In this document: positions 47,128 to 55,860 of the stretch, piece by piece
How the letters are laid out: each line of letters opens with the position of its first letter
Position numbering within the stretch: position 1 is the stretch's first letter
Assembly: GCF_021391395.1 (NCBI RefSeq)
Contig: NZ_CP090059.1
Coordinates: forward strand, 3,581,001-3,645,000
DNA: 64,000 bases
Direction of reading: 5' to 3'
DNA from: Sphingomonas cannabina
GTDB lineage: Bacteria > Pseudomonadota > Alphaproteobacteria > Sphingomonadales > Sphingomonadaceae
The notes under the pieces: generated by a model
Database searches by the model: none
What the model was told of the DNA's origin: nothing
The model's input: the letters and a program-made list of their open reading frames with translations, nothing else
Translations under genes and position numbers: made by a program

Positions 47128-50100
47128 ATGCCCCGGAAGACGATCACGATCACATCCCCGACACCTCCCGTCACCGCACGCGAAGCCCTGCACGAGATAC
47201 TGCGCACGTGGGAACCGGCGGCCGGCGCGCCCGGCTTCGAGGGCCTAGTCGCGGACGCGCTTGCCGGCTTTACGGGATACACGTTTAGGCTCGCCAAGTC
47301 GGGGTCTCAGTTCGGCCGCGACGCCGCGACCACCGCGGGCCGGTTCGCGATCGCCATGGAGGCGAAGCGCTACACGAACTCGGTCCCGCTGCAGGAGCTC
47401 GTCGGCAAGTCGACGCTCGCTGCCTTCGCGCTTGCCGAGGGCGTCGACCTGTGGGTGCTCGTGGCCACCGTAGAGGTCAGCGAGACGACCGAACGGCAGC
47501 TCGAGCAGATCCTCGACAAGGGCGGCCTCAGCCTTCTCACCCTCGATTGGACGGCGGCCGGGCTGCCGCCGCTCGCCGTCCTGCTCGCGGCGGTACCGGA
47601 ACGGGTGAAGGCGTTCGCGAAGCTGCATCTCGATCCCTCCAAGCACGCGGCGCTCGCCACCGGCCTCGCCGACATCGCCGCCGATCCCGGGTTCGATGCC
47701 AGCCTCGCCGAGATCCGCAGTAAGCTGTCACCCGGCCTGCTCGGGCTGGATGCCTTCCGCCACAGCAACGCCGACTGGGCGAACTCCACCCTCGGAAGCC
47801 GGCGGCTCGCTCAGCGCCAGTTCTCCCAGTTCCTGGTGCCGCTTGAGGACCGGGCGCTCACCGCCGACCGGCCGACGCTGCGGCGCTCGATCGGCGAGGC
47901 GGTCGACACCGCGCGCGCCGACGCGGAGGGCGACACGCTCGTGCTGGTCGCGGGCGGCGAGGGCTCCGGCAAGACCTGGGCGGTCACGAACTGGTGGCTT
48001 TCCGCGGACCCACGCCCGATCCTGCTGCTGTCCATCGGGCGGATCGCGGAGCAGCTCTCGCCCGGCACCGAGCCGGTCGAGATACTCGCACGGCTTGCGG
48101 CGCACCAGTCGGGATCGCGCGACGACACCGCAGTCGCACGCTGGCGCCGGCGGATCGAGCGGTGGTCACAGGGTGGCCGATCTCGCGACGCGTTCGTGCT
48201 GGTGGTCGACGGCCTCAACGAGACGAGCGGCAAGGCGTGGGCGTCGATACTGCGCGACCTGCTGCCCGCCGTCCGCGACCTGGGCGGCGTCCTCGTCGCC
48301 ACCTGCCGCGAGCAATACTGGAACCGCGAGGTTGGCGGCCGCCTGCCACGGTACGTCACGACCATTCGCGTCCAGGTGAACGATTACGACGACGCCGAGT
48401 TCGCCGACGTGCTGCGCCGGAACGGCGTCGATCCGGACGATCTGAACCCGCGCCTCAACGCGTTCATGCGCAATCCGAGGATCTGCGCGCTGGCGCTGAC
48501 GATCCTGCCCCGCCTCGCCGGCGTGCAGGACCTCAGCGTCGAGCGCCTGCTCATGGAGTTCTGGCGGCACCGGCTCGAGGAGCGCGACGACTTGATCGCG
48601 CACAACGAGACCGACTTCCGCGACCTCCTCGTCCGCCACGCGCGCGAATACCGCGAACGCCAGGGCGCCGACTTCAACCGGGACGAGTGGCGCACCCGCT
48701 CGGGCGCGGCGACCCGCGACGACGGCCGCGACATCAGGAACGACCTCACCGAGATCGAGGAAGGGCGCTTCTTCGACGGCGCCAGCAACACCTACCAGTT
48801 CCGGCCGGAGAGTCTGCGGTTCGCTCTCGGTCTCCTGATCGCCGAGGAGCTGAAGGCGCACGTCGACGCGGGGGACGACCTAGACCAAGCGCTCGCGCCG
48901 ATCATCGACCCGATCAGGGGCTTCGACGCGGCCGCCGACATCCTGACCGCGGCCGTCGCGGTGAGCGTGATGGACGCCGGCTACCCCGACGCGGGGATCG
49001 CCGCGCTCGTCGCGGTCTGGATATCGTTGCAGAACCACGTCGAGGACGCGTTCGACGAGTTGATGCCGTACATCGCCGCCAGGCCCGGCCCGTTCCTCGA
49101 CGCCTACGAATCGCGGGACACTGACCGCGACGACGGACGCTTCCTCCGCTTCATCCTGGAGGCGGCCGCCGAACGGGAGAGCGTGCGGAACGCGCTGGAC
49201 CAGCGCGTCGCCCGCTGGCTCGGCAGCTGGACCCGGGCGCTGCCCGAGAGCGCCGACGGGCCGGAGCGCGAACGCCGCCAGACCGAAAGGAACGAGCAGA
49301 TCGACGCCCGTCTCGTGTCGCTGACGCCCGACGAGCGGGCCTGGTTCGCCGCGAACTGCCCCGAACTCGCGAGGCCGAGCGGTCTGGCGATGGCGGCGAC
49401 GCTGCACCTCGCCGGCAGGGCGCAGACGCCGTTCGCGCCCGGGCTGGTCGCGTTCGCGTTCGCCTACAAGGTTGGCGGCACATACAATTCGCCCTACGAC
49501 GAACTCGCCTGGGTGCTCCGGCTGAACCGGATCGATCCGGCGGAATTCGCGGCCGCGGTGCGGAACGACGTCGCACGCTTCGTCGCTCCCGGTTCCTCGA
49601 CGCTCGCCGGCCAGGCCGTCGCGTTCGCCCTGCGACTGATGGGGACCGAGGCCGACGAGGACATGGCCGAGGAGCTCGCGCCGAGGCCCTCGCCGAATGC
49701 CATGGGCGGGCCCGAACCGGACCCGCTCGACCCCGCCTCGGAACCGCCCGCCGGGATCGCGGAGGCAGCCGGGCGCATAGCGGCGATCGACCCCGCCGCG
49801 ATGTGGAACCACATGAGCACCACGGCCGAGGACCACGACCTCGAGCGGACCATGGAGAGCCTCGTCCGCTTCGAGTTCGAGACCCTGCGGGAATTTTTGG
49901 ACCGGATCGCGCGGACCATCTCAACCCGGACGGGGCTCCCGCTCCGGCAACTCGCATGGCACCTGCCCTGGCTCAGCCCCATCCTCGACGCCGAGACCAT
50001 CGAGGCGATCGACCAGCGGATCGCCGACATCGCGGCCAACCCGTCGCTGGCGCCGTCGGACGACGCCGACTGGATCACGGGCACGATGGTCGAGAGCGTC

Positions 50101-51696
50101 CTGCCCACCCGTGACGGCGCCGCGCAGCTCGACGTCCTCCAGTCACTGCCTAACGACGCGCCCTACTATTTCCGATACTCGCGGGTGGCCAAGCCGCTGA
50201 CGGGCGCCGAGGCCGCGGACCGGTTGGCCGCGGTCATCGACGGCGATCCCGACATCCTCGAACGGACGCTGATCTTCCTCTCCGACGGGGCCGTCGAGGT
50301 CACGCCGGCAATGCGGGATCTCGTCATCCGCTGCCTGGGCAGCGACGAGGCCGAGGTGGTCGCGGCGGCGGCCGAGTTCGCCAGGACGCACGACGATCCC
50401 GACATCGACGACGCGGTGCTCGCGCTCCCGCGTCCCGACGACGTCGACCGCACGTGGCGGGCGAGGACCGTCTCCGCGGCGATCTCGGCCGCCATCGCGC
50501 GACGCGGCCGCGAGGATCTCGTCGAGGACATTCCCGTGGAGCATCTGGACTGGGTCGCGTCCCGCATGCCCGCGGCACTCGACCGCCTGGCGGACACGAT
50601 CGAGGCTACGGTCGAAATGCTCACGGTCCATGTCGACGTCGAGGCACCAGCGGACGCGATCTTGACGCTCGAGGTCGAGCAGCCGGAGACCGCCGCCCGC
50701 ATCAGCATGGAAGACCGGGGCGAGCAGTTCGACAATCCGATCGAGGGCCTGAAGGAGGCGATGTCCGATACGTCGGGCGCCCGTTTCGCCAGCAGGCGCC
50801 GGCTCCTCGGCCAGCAGCTCGAGCAGTTCCTCGACAGCCTCGCGAACGCCGGCGCGCTCGTCGTCGCCCGCCGGCCGTTCGCGATCGGCTTGGACGTGCT
50901 CGCGCGGTCGCAACCGGACAGATATGCCGGGTGGCTGCGCAGCATCCTTTCGACCACCGACGAGCGCGCACTTCGCAACCTCCAGAACGTCGGCCTCGCC
51001 CTCGCGCAGCACTACGCCGAGATCGACGCCGACCTCTCGGCCAGGACCTTCGCCCATCTATGGCGCATCGACCCGCACGTGACGGTGACGATGGGTCCGG
51101 CCAAGCATCCGATACGCTTCACGTCGCTGTTCAGCGCGGTGTCGTCGGAAGAGATCGACACGTTGCGAGGCAGGGTGCTGGAGCAGGCGTCCGACGATGG
51201 CCAACTAGCGACCGTGGTGCTCGCCGCGGAGGCGGCGGGCGCAGGCCAGTGGCTGGACGGCTACATCGACGGACGGCTCGCCTCCGCCACGCCGGCCGAC
51301 CAGGCGCTGGGGATAACTGCGGCGTCGATGCGCCCCGCCAACCCGCATTCCGACGCCGTGCTCGGACGCGACTGGAAGCGCGGCTTCCTCGGCGATGCGG
51401 CCAGGGCGGGACGGACCAGCTACGCGAGGTCGCGCCATTCCGACCACTGGTTCGCCCAGGCCGCGGCCGCGAACCATCCGCATGAGCGCTGGCGCTACCT
51501 GGAACTCGCAATCGCGGCGGCCGATCGGCGGCAGCTGGTGGATGCCGCACGGCGCGTCACCCCGGACCTGAGGCTCATGGGCGGCGAAGTCGGTGAGCGT
51601 CTGGCGAAGGCGGCGGATAAGGCCAACACCGAGGGCAAGAAGACGCTTTTCGGTTGGAAGAAGCCGACGGGCCTGCTCGGACAAATCCTGCGCTAG
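47128..51696 (+). CDS. STAND NTPase with N-terminal Mrr-like nuclease domain (Avs-like)
   Basis: 1522 aa. Residues 30-100 look like a PD-(D/E)xK (Mrr-type) nuclease: E38 in GFEGL, D65 in GRDA, E78-A-K80 in MEAKRY and Q89. A P-loop NTPase of the STAND/NACHT type follows: Walker A GGEGSGKT at 276-283 and Walker B FVLVVDGLNE at 356-365, with the DGLNE form common in antiviral STAND proteins. The remaining roughly 1000 residues are helical without a repeat I can name and would be the sensor. Known relatives (Avs proteins) detect phage proteins and cleave DNA. Convergent with the TIR-HEPN operon 25 bp away. No partner gene is needed in Avs systems. Start: ATG at 47128, without a clear SD. Confidence 0.8.
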   Translation: MPRKTITITSPTPPVTAREALHEILRTWEPAAGAPGFEGLVADALAGFTGYTFRLAKSGSQFGRDAATTAGRFAIAMEAKRYTNSVPLQELVGKSTLAAFALAEGVDLWVLVATVEVSETTERQLEQILDKGGLSLLTLDWTAAGLPPLAVLLAAVPERVKAFAKLHLDPSKHAALATGLADIAADPGFDASLAEIRSKLSPGLLGLDAFRHSNADWANSTLGSRRLAQRQFSQFLVPLEDRALTADRPTLRRSIGEAVDTARADAEGDTLVLVAGGEGSGKTWAVTNWWLSADPRPILLLSIGRIAEQLSPGTEPVEILARLAAHQSGSRDDTAVARWRRRIERWSQGGRSRDAFVLVVDGLNETSGKAWASILRDLLPAVRDLGGVLVATCREQYWNREVGGRLPRYVTTIRVQVNDYDDAEFADVLRRNGVDPDDLNPRLNAFMRNPRICALALTILPRLAGVQDLSVERLLMEFWRHRLEERDDLIAHNETDFRDLLVRHAREYRERQGADFNRDEWRTRSGAATRDDGRDIRNDLTEIEEGRFFDGASNTYQFRPESLRFALGLLIAEELKAHVDAGDDLDQALAPIIDPIRGFDAAADILTAAVAVSVMDAGYPDAGIAALVAVWISLQNHVEDAFDELMPYIAARPGPFLDAYESRDTDRDDGRFLRFILEAAAERESVRNALDQRVARWLGSWTRALPESADGPERERRQTERNEQIDARLVSLTPDERAWFAANCPELARPSGLAMAATLHLAGRAQTPFAPGLVAFAFAYKVGGTYNSPYDELAWVLRLNRIDPAEFAAAVRNDVARFVAPGSSTLAGQAVAFALRLMGTEADEDMAEELAPRPSPNAMGGPEPDPLDPASEPPAGIAEAAGRIAAIDPAAMWNHMSTTAEDHDLERTMESLVRFEFETLREFLDRIARTISTRTGLPLRQLAWHLPWLSPILDAETIEAIDQRIADIAANPSLAPSDDADWITGTMVESVLPTRDGAAQLDVLQSLPNDAPYYFRYSRVAKPLTGAEAADRLAAVIDGDPDILERTLIFLSDGAVEVTPAMRDLVIRCLGSDEAEVVAAAAEFARTHDDPDIDDAVLALPRPDDVDRTWRARTVSAAISAAIARRGREDLVEDIPVEHLDWVASRMPAALDRLADTIEATVEMLTVHVDVEAPADAILTLEVEQPETAARISMEDRGEQFDNPIEGLKEAMSDTSGARFASRRRLLGQQLEQFLDSLANAGALVVARRPFAIGLDVLARSQPDRYAGWLRSILSTTDERALRNLQNVGLALAQHYAEIDADLSARTFAHLWRIDPHVTVTMGPAKHPIRFTSLFSAVSSEEIDTLRGRVLEQASDDGQLATVVLAAEAAGAGQWLDGYIDGRLASATPADQALGITAASMRPANPHSDAVLGRDWKRGFLGDAARAGRTSYARSRHSDHWFAQAAAANHPHERWRYLELAIAAADRRQLVDAARRVTPDLRLMGGEVGERLAKAADKANTEGKKTLFGWKKPTGLLGQILR

Positions 51697-51721
51697 GGGA
51701 TTGGCCCGGTCCGACCGTCTT

Positions 51722-52228
51722 TCAGCCGCCTGGCATGACCGGTCGCTTCGGCAGATCCTTCGATATGGGGTTCGGGATGCCGGTCGCCTGCTCCCGCGCG
51801 GCGAGGAACGCCTCCTGGAAAGCCGTCGTGATGCGGCTTGCCATCTGCCACGCGTCGAACAGACGCTGGTGCGACTCCTCTAGGTCCGCGATCATCGCGT
51901 CCCGGCCCTCCGCGGTGGCGATCGCGTAGTTGTGCCGTTCGAAGAAGCCGTGATTGAGCCGGTTCCGGCAGTGCAGCGCCGTGGCGAAAAGGTCGGTGAG
52001 ATTCTCGTCGAACAGGAAAGATTCGCGCAACTTGGCTAGCAGTCCGCCCAGCGTCTTGCGGTTGATGTCGAGCAGCAGCCGCATGGCCGCATCGCCGTCA
52101 GGCTCGGCGTGCCAGCCCGCCTCGAGCCCGCGCAAGCACAGGATCAGCGTGCCGAGTTCGGTCTCGAAGAGCTGCGCCGCCTCGGCGGTGACGCCGAACT
52201 TCGCGTAGAGCTCGTCCCGCGTGGCCAC
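51722..52228 (-). CDS. HEPN-like protein (putative RNase)
   Basis: 168 aa, GTG start one nucleotide after the TIR gene stop. All-helical. R88-N-R-L-N-H93 in LHCRNRLNHGFFERHN fits the Rx4-6H catalytic motif of HEPN ribonucleases in the expected position before a long helix. No named family was recognised. Third gene of the XRE-TIR-HEPN operon. Confidence 0.65.
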   Translation of the reverse strand: MATRDELYAKFGVTAEAAQLFETELGTLILCLRGLEAGWHAEPDGDAAMRLLLDINRKTLGGLLAKLRESFLFDENLTDLFATALHCRNRLNHGFFERHNYAIATAEGRDAMIADLEESHQRLFDAWQMASRITTAFQEAFLAAREQATGIPNPISKDLPKRPVMPGG

Positions 52229-52229
52229 C

Positions 52230-53171
52230 TTAGGCCTGCCACCAAGTCGCGGACACGGGCACGTCGGCGGCGTGCAGCTCGGTCACGAGCCGCCGCTGCC
52301 ACCCTTCCTGATCGTCCAGCGGGACGTAGACGACGCCGTCGTAATCGGACGGGCGCTCGACACCCGGCGAGACGAGCGCGCACACCCGCTCGACACCGAG
52401 CTGACCGATGAAGAAGCCCATCTCGAAAAGCACGTTCTGGCGCGGGCGGCGGACCGCGACCGGCGCGGCCTCGCCGGCCGGGACGAGTTCGGGCCGGAGA
52501 TGACCGACGTCGTCGCCGGTCAAAAGGACGACGGCGAAGGCCGCACCGTCGGCCTCCTCGCGGAACTTGGTGAGGATCGATCGTCCGCGGTTCGGCCGTT
52601 CCGACAGGATGACCACATCGACGCCTACCCGGCGCTCGAGGAACCGTGCGACCGCATGCTTGGCCGCCTCGTCCCGACCGTGCACCAGAAACACCTTCGC
52701 CGGCGTAACGTCGACTGCCGGGGCCACCGGCTCGGGTTCAACGCCGGGCGCCTCGGCGGCGACCGCGCCGATGAGGCCATGCTCGCGAAGGATGGCGAAC
52801 AAGTCGCCGTCCTTCACGGCCCAATGCGTCCGGCTAAACTCGAAATCCGCCAGCTGCAGGTCCCAGCGGAGTTCCTGGATCGCCTCATCGGTCAGCGGGG
52901 GTATGGAATCGTCGAACTCGAAGATGACGCGGATGTCGCTGCCGCGCTGCTGGATGCGGCGGATGTGCCCGATGCGCGGGACGCCGTCCGCCGACTGCTC
53001 ATACATGAACAGGGTCGGGAGCTTCGCCAGTTCCTCCAGCACCGCGGGGGTCAGCCCCAGCAGCGGCGCCCGGATGTCCTCGGCGGTGTGCTCGAGCACG
53101 CGGCTGCGGTCCCAGACGTAGGCGCCTTCCTCCCAGGCGTTGTCGCCTGCAGTGACCATCACGTTGAACAT
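52230..53171 (-). CDS. TIR-like nucleotide-binding protein (CAP12/Pycsar TIR type)
   Basis: 313 aa. The C-terminal half (158-290) reads KVFLVHGRDEAAKHAVARFLE, then ILSERPNRGRSIL and RQNVLFEMGFFIGQLG, the signature of the predicted nucleotide-binding TIR-like family seen as effectors in CBASS/Pycsar systems; E250 is the probable catalytic glutamate. The first 150 residues form a separate domain I do not recognise. Such TIRs usually destroy NAD+ when activated. No cyclase gene is nearby. 6 nt after the XRE gene. Confidence 0.83.
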   Translation of the reverse strand: MFNVMVTAGDNAWEEGAYVWDRSRVLEHTAEDIRAPLLGLTPAVLEELAKLPTLFMYEQSADGVPRIGHIRRIQQRGSDIRVIFEFDDSIPPLTDEAIQELRWDLQLADFEFSRTHWAVKDGDLFAILREHGLIGAVAAEAPGVEPEPVAPAVDVTPAKVFLVHGRDEAAKHAVARFLERRVGVDVVILSERPNRGRSILTKFREEADGAAFAVVLLTGDDVGHLRPELVPAGEAAPVAVRRPRQNVLFEMGFFIGQLGVERVCALVSPGVERPSDYDGVVYVPLDDQEGWQRRLVTELHAADVPVSATWWQA

Positions 53172-53177
53172 GCCGCC

Positions 53178-53891
53178 TCAATCCCCCCCGTCGGTCGACG
53201 CAGCGGCATCCCCGGTTCGCTCCGGAAGGACCACACCATCGCGCGGCGTCTCGTATTCGCCGAGGCCGTCCATCACGAAAGCGCGCGAGATGCCTGATGC
53301 GTCCCGGGCGACGCGTAGCGCGATCCTGGTCTCGATCCACTGCGCCATCAGGATCGCCAAGCCGCCACCACCGTCGTCGTCCACGTCGTAGCACTGGACG
53401 TCGAAGCTGGCGCCGCCGACCAGGAATCCGCGCGCGGCTAGGCCGTCGAGCAGCGTTTTCGCCTCAAGTTCCCGGACGACCTGGTCGACGGGGCGCAGGG
53501 CGCCCTCGATCGCAGCCACCGCCTCGCAATGCTCCTGAAACAGCTGGATCGAGCGGGCGTCGTCGATGCTGTCCAGTTCGCAGAACCCGAAGTCGATGTT
53601 GCGACCGCGGCGGAGCAAACCGACCAGCCCACGGCCAGACGTGATCCGATCGAGCGGCACGTGAGGCTGGTCGGAACCCGATCCGGCCGAGCCAAGCTCG
53701 GACGCGGGCACGCCGAGGGCCGCGGCCAGCGAGGCGAGCGACGCCGCGGCGATCGTGCGCCCCGCCTCGGCGCGCTGCACGGTCGCTATGCCGACACCCG
53801 CCGACGCGGCCAGATCCTCCTGTGTCATCGCCCGGGATGCGCGAAGCGCCCTGATGTTCTCGCCGACGTCCATGTCGTCGATAGCAATCAT
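53178..53891 (-). CDS. XRE family HTH regulator with unknown C-terminal domain
   Basis: 237 aa from the ATG at 53891, which has GGGAGG 7 nt upstream; a longer start at 53921 lacks an SD. Residues 10-65 form an XRE HTH (GENIRALRASRAMTQEDLAASAGVGIATVQRAEAGR). The remaining 170 residues include GLVGLLRRGRNIDFGF and a repeated-acidic stretch (DVDDDGGGG), with no family recognised; they could sense a trigger. First gene of the operon with TIR and HEPN. Confidence 0.82.
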   Translation of the reverse strand: MIAIDDMDVGENIRALRASRAMTQEDLAASAGVGIATVQRAEAGRTIAAASLASLAAALGVPASELGSAGSGSDQPHVPLDRITSGRGLVGLLRRGRNIDFGFCELDSIDDARSIQLFQEHCEAVAAIEGALRPVDQVVRELEAKTLLDGLAARGFLVGGASFDVQCYDVDDDGGGGLAILMAQWIETRIALRVARDASGISRAFVMDGLGEYETPRDGVVLPERTGDAAASTDGGD

Positions 53892-53948
53892 ACCGGTCCT
53901 CCCATGTCGATGGGATTCCACGCGGAGTCCACATCAGGCCACCCCAGA

Positions 53949-53968
53949 GACATCACCGGGACATCACC
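53949..53968. promoter_or_regulatory. Direct repeat GACATCACC x2, 11 bp apart, before xre
   Basis: Copies at 53949-53957 and 53960-53968, start-to-start 11 bp, about one helical turn, 58 bp upstream of the XRE start. Possible autoregulatory operator. The 310-bp divergent region between the XRE and DUF5623-like starts holds no gene. Confidence 0.4.
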
Positions 53969-54201
53969 ATCCGTGGCGGCGGACTGGAAGACCGTTGTGA
54001 AGGGCGGCTCGGAAAGTGGCCGTGCTTCGCACTTCCCTGGCATGCCCTTTCCTGTAAGATGCGCGGGCGCTCTCAGGTAGGAGCCAGCCGCCCGCCAGGA
54101 GCGAAGCTGCAAGCAGCACTGCCGACGATACGGAATGAACTTGTCTCTCGGGCTCGAGGGGCGGTTGGCGGGCGACGCTTCGACACGGGCTGGAGAATGG
54201 C

Positions 54202-55488
54202 ATGTCGGACAACACCGTTCGGCCGTCGACGATCGACGGCATCAAGAGCCTCGCCAAGAACGTCAAGCGCGAGCGGGGAATCAAGCACGCCGAGGCGTTG
54301 GACCGGGCCGCCGTCGCTGCCGGCTTCGCGAACTTCGCGCACGCCAACCGCGCGATCGCGGATCGCCCGCGCCACGATATCTGGATCACGGCGCGCTGGT
54401 TCGACCGCAGGACCAAGGAGCGGGGACAGGAAACGCTCAGGATCGGGCTCGGCGCGACCTACGCGGAATTGCTGACACCCGCCCAGGCGCGGTGCGACCG
54501 ATACCTGGGCAACGTGCGCGCGGAGGCGCCCGACCACCTCGTGCTCATGCCGATGTCGGAGAACGCCGAACTCACGCGCCGGCGGGTCTGCGAGGTGGCC
54601 CGCACGTTGCAGTTCATCGAGGCGACGGGTCTCAAGCCTTCGGATTCGAAACGCACATACCCGAACGGCCGCATCGACCACCGCGTCCCCGGACAGGACC
54701 ACAGCGCCGTCTGGTGGGATCCGGTGAACCGCCGGCACGTCCGCACCGACGAGCCCTACGTCGACCACGATGAGCCCGTGAACGCCGAGCGCATCGCCTG
54801 GGCCGAGCATCACGGCTGGGAGATCGTAAAGCCGCGGTGGGGCGGCATCTACTGGCCGGACCACGGTTGCTCGATCTTCCTCATGGCCGACCGGGCGAAG
54901 GGGCCGACCGTCGCGGATCTGGCGGCGGCGCTGGACAAGTCGCCGCGCCCGGTGACCGCCACGCGTTGGACAGGAACGTCGGGCGAATACTACGCCGCGG
55001 TGAATACGCCGGGGACGCGCGCCGCCGAGGATGCGAAGCGTGACGCCAAGCCGAAGGAGCGACGCCCCGCGCGCAAGCGGGCGTCGGTCCCCTACAACAT
55101 GACCTTCGTAGGCCGGCGGCTGCGACCCGACGCGCGGATGCCGATCGACGCGCATCAGGAAGTCGGTGCGCTGCTCCAGTCGGTGATCTCCGATGCCCGC
55201 AAGCGCGACGGCGCGCGGAACCGCGTAGACCGGATTCGCAGCGACCTCGACGAATGGGTCATGCGCGAATACGACACGACCGAACTCGACCACGAGACGT
55301 TCTCGAACCTCTACTACCATACCAAGGGCGACGGCCCCGTGCCGACGGCGGATCGCGGCGTCATGGTGTCGCGGCTCGAACGTGTGAAGATGATCCTCGC
55401 TCGGCACTATCCGGACTGCCCGCCCCTCGACGAGGTCATGGGTCAGGCCGACCGGGCGATCCACTCGCTGCGCAGCTGGAGCCCCTGA
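54202..55488 (+). CDS. DUF5623-like protein
   Basis: 428 aa. STIDGIKSLAKNVKRERGIKHAEALDRAAVAAGFANFAHANRAI resembles the start of DUF5623 proteins from integrative elements and plasmids. The middle has QDHSAVWWDPVNRRHVRTDEPYVDHDE; the C-terminal part is basic then helical. Function unknown. Naming is from memory of the family pattern, moderate confidence. Confidence 0.65.
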   Translation: MSDNTVRPSTIDGIKSLAKNVKRERGIKHAEALDRAAVAAGFANFAHANRAIADRPRHDIWITARWFDRRTKERGQETLRIGLGATYAELLTPAQARCDRYLGNVRAEAPDHLVLMPMSENAELTRRRVCEVARTLQFIEATGLKPSDSKRTYPNGRIDHRVPGQDHSAVWWDPVNRRHVRTDEPYVDHDEPVNAERIAWAEHHGWEIVKPRWGGIYWPDHGCSIFLMADRAKGPTVADLAAALDKSPRPVTATRWTGTSGEYYAAVNTPGTRAAEDAKRDAKPKERRPARKRASVPYNMTFVGRRLRPDARMPIDAHQEVGALLQSVISDARKRDGARNRVDRIRSDLDEWVMREYDTTELDHETFSNLYYHTKGDGPVPTADRGVMVSRLERVKMILARHYPDCPPLDEVMGQADRAIHSLRSWSP

Positions 55489-55681
55489 CGGTTGACGCGG
55501 CCGGCGGCGCGATCGCAGCTTGCGCGTCGCCGTGGTCGATGCCATTCCTACCTGTGGCTGATCCGGCCACGCCGTCCACGTTGGCGAAGCCCGAGGGCAG
55601 GAGATCATCGCCACCGACGGACCTTCCAGGGTGCGCGCGGGCCTAGTGGACACGCCTCGAAAAGCACCGCGGAGTGGTTCG

Positions 55682-55842
55682 ATGCGGATTACCTTAAAAG
55701 ACACCGACCGGCCTAAGGCCGCCGCCAAGCTCATCGTCGGGCCGCCAGCGGCGTCAGGTTGAACGAGGCGCAAGATGCGATCGCCAAGGCGACAGGTCAC
55801 CGCGAAGCGAGCGCAACCGACCTGAAAAAGCGGTTCGGATGA
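55682..55842 (+). pseudogene. Frameshifted small gene remnant
   Basis: An ATG frame (MRITLKDTDRPKAAAKLIV...) stops after 26 codons; another frame continues as VRLNEAQDAIAKATGHREASATDLKKRFG and ends at 55842. Together they look like one small helical protein split by a frameshift, of the type often found beside DUF5623-like genes. The 190 bp before it hold no gene I can support. Confidence 0.45.
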
Positions 55843-55860
55843 ACCACTGCGGCGGGGGGC

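Noticed and set aside
54073..55800. 575-codon minus-strand open frame opposite the DUF5623-like gene
   Set aside because: Arg/Val-rich composition without motifs; the plus-strand frame has an HTH-like start and family resemblance.
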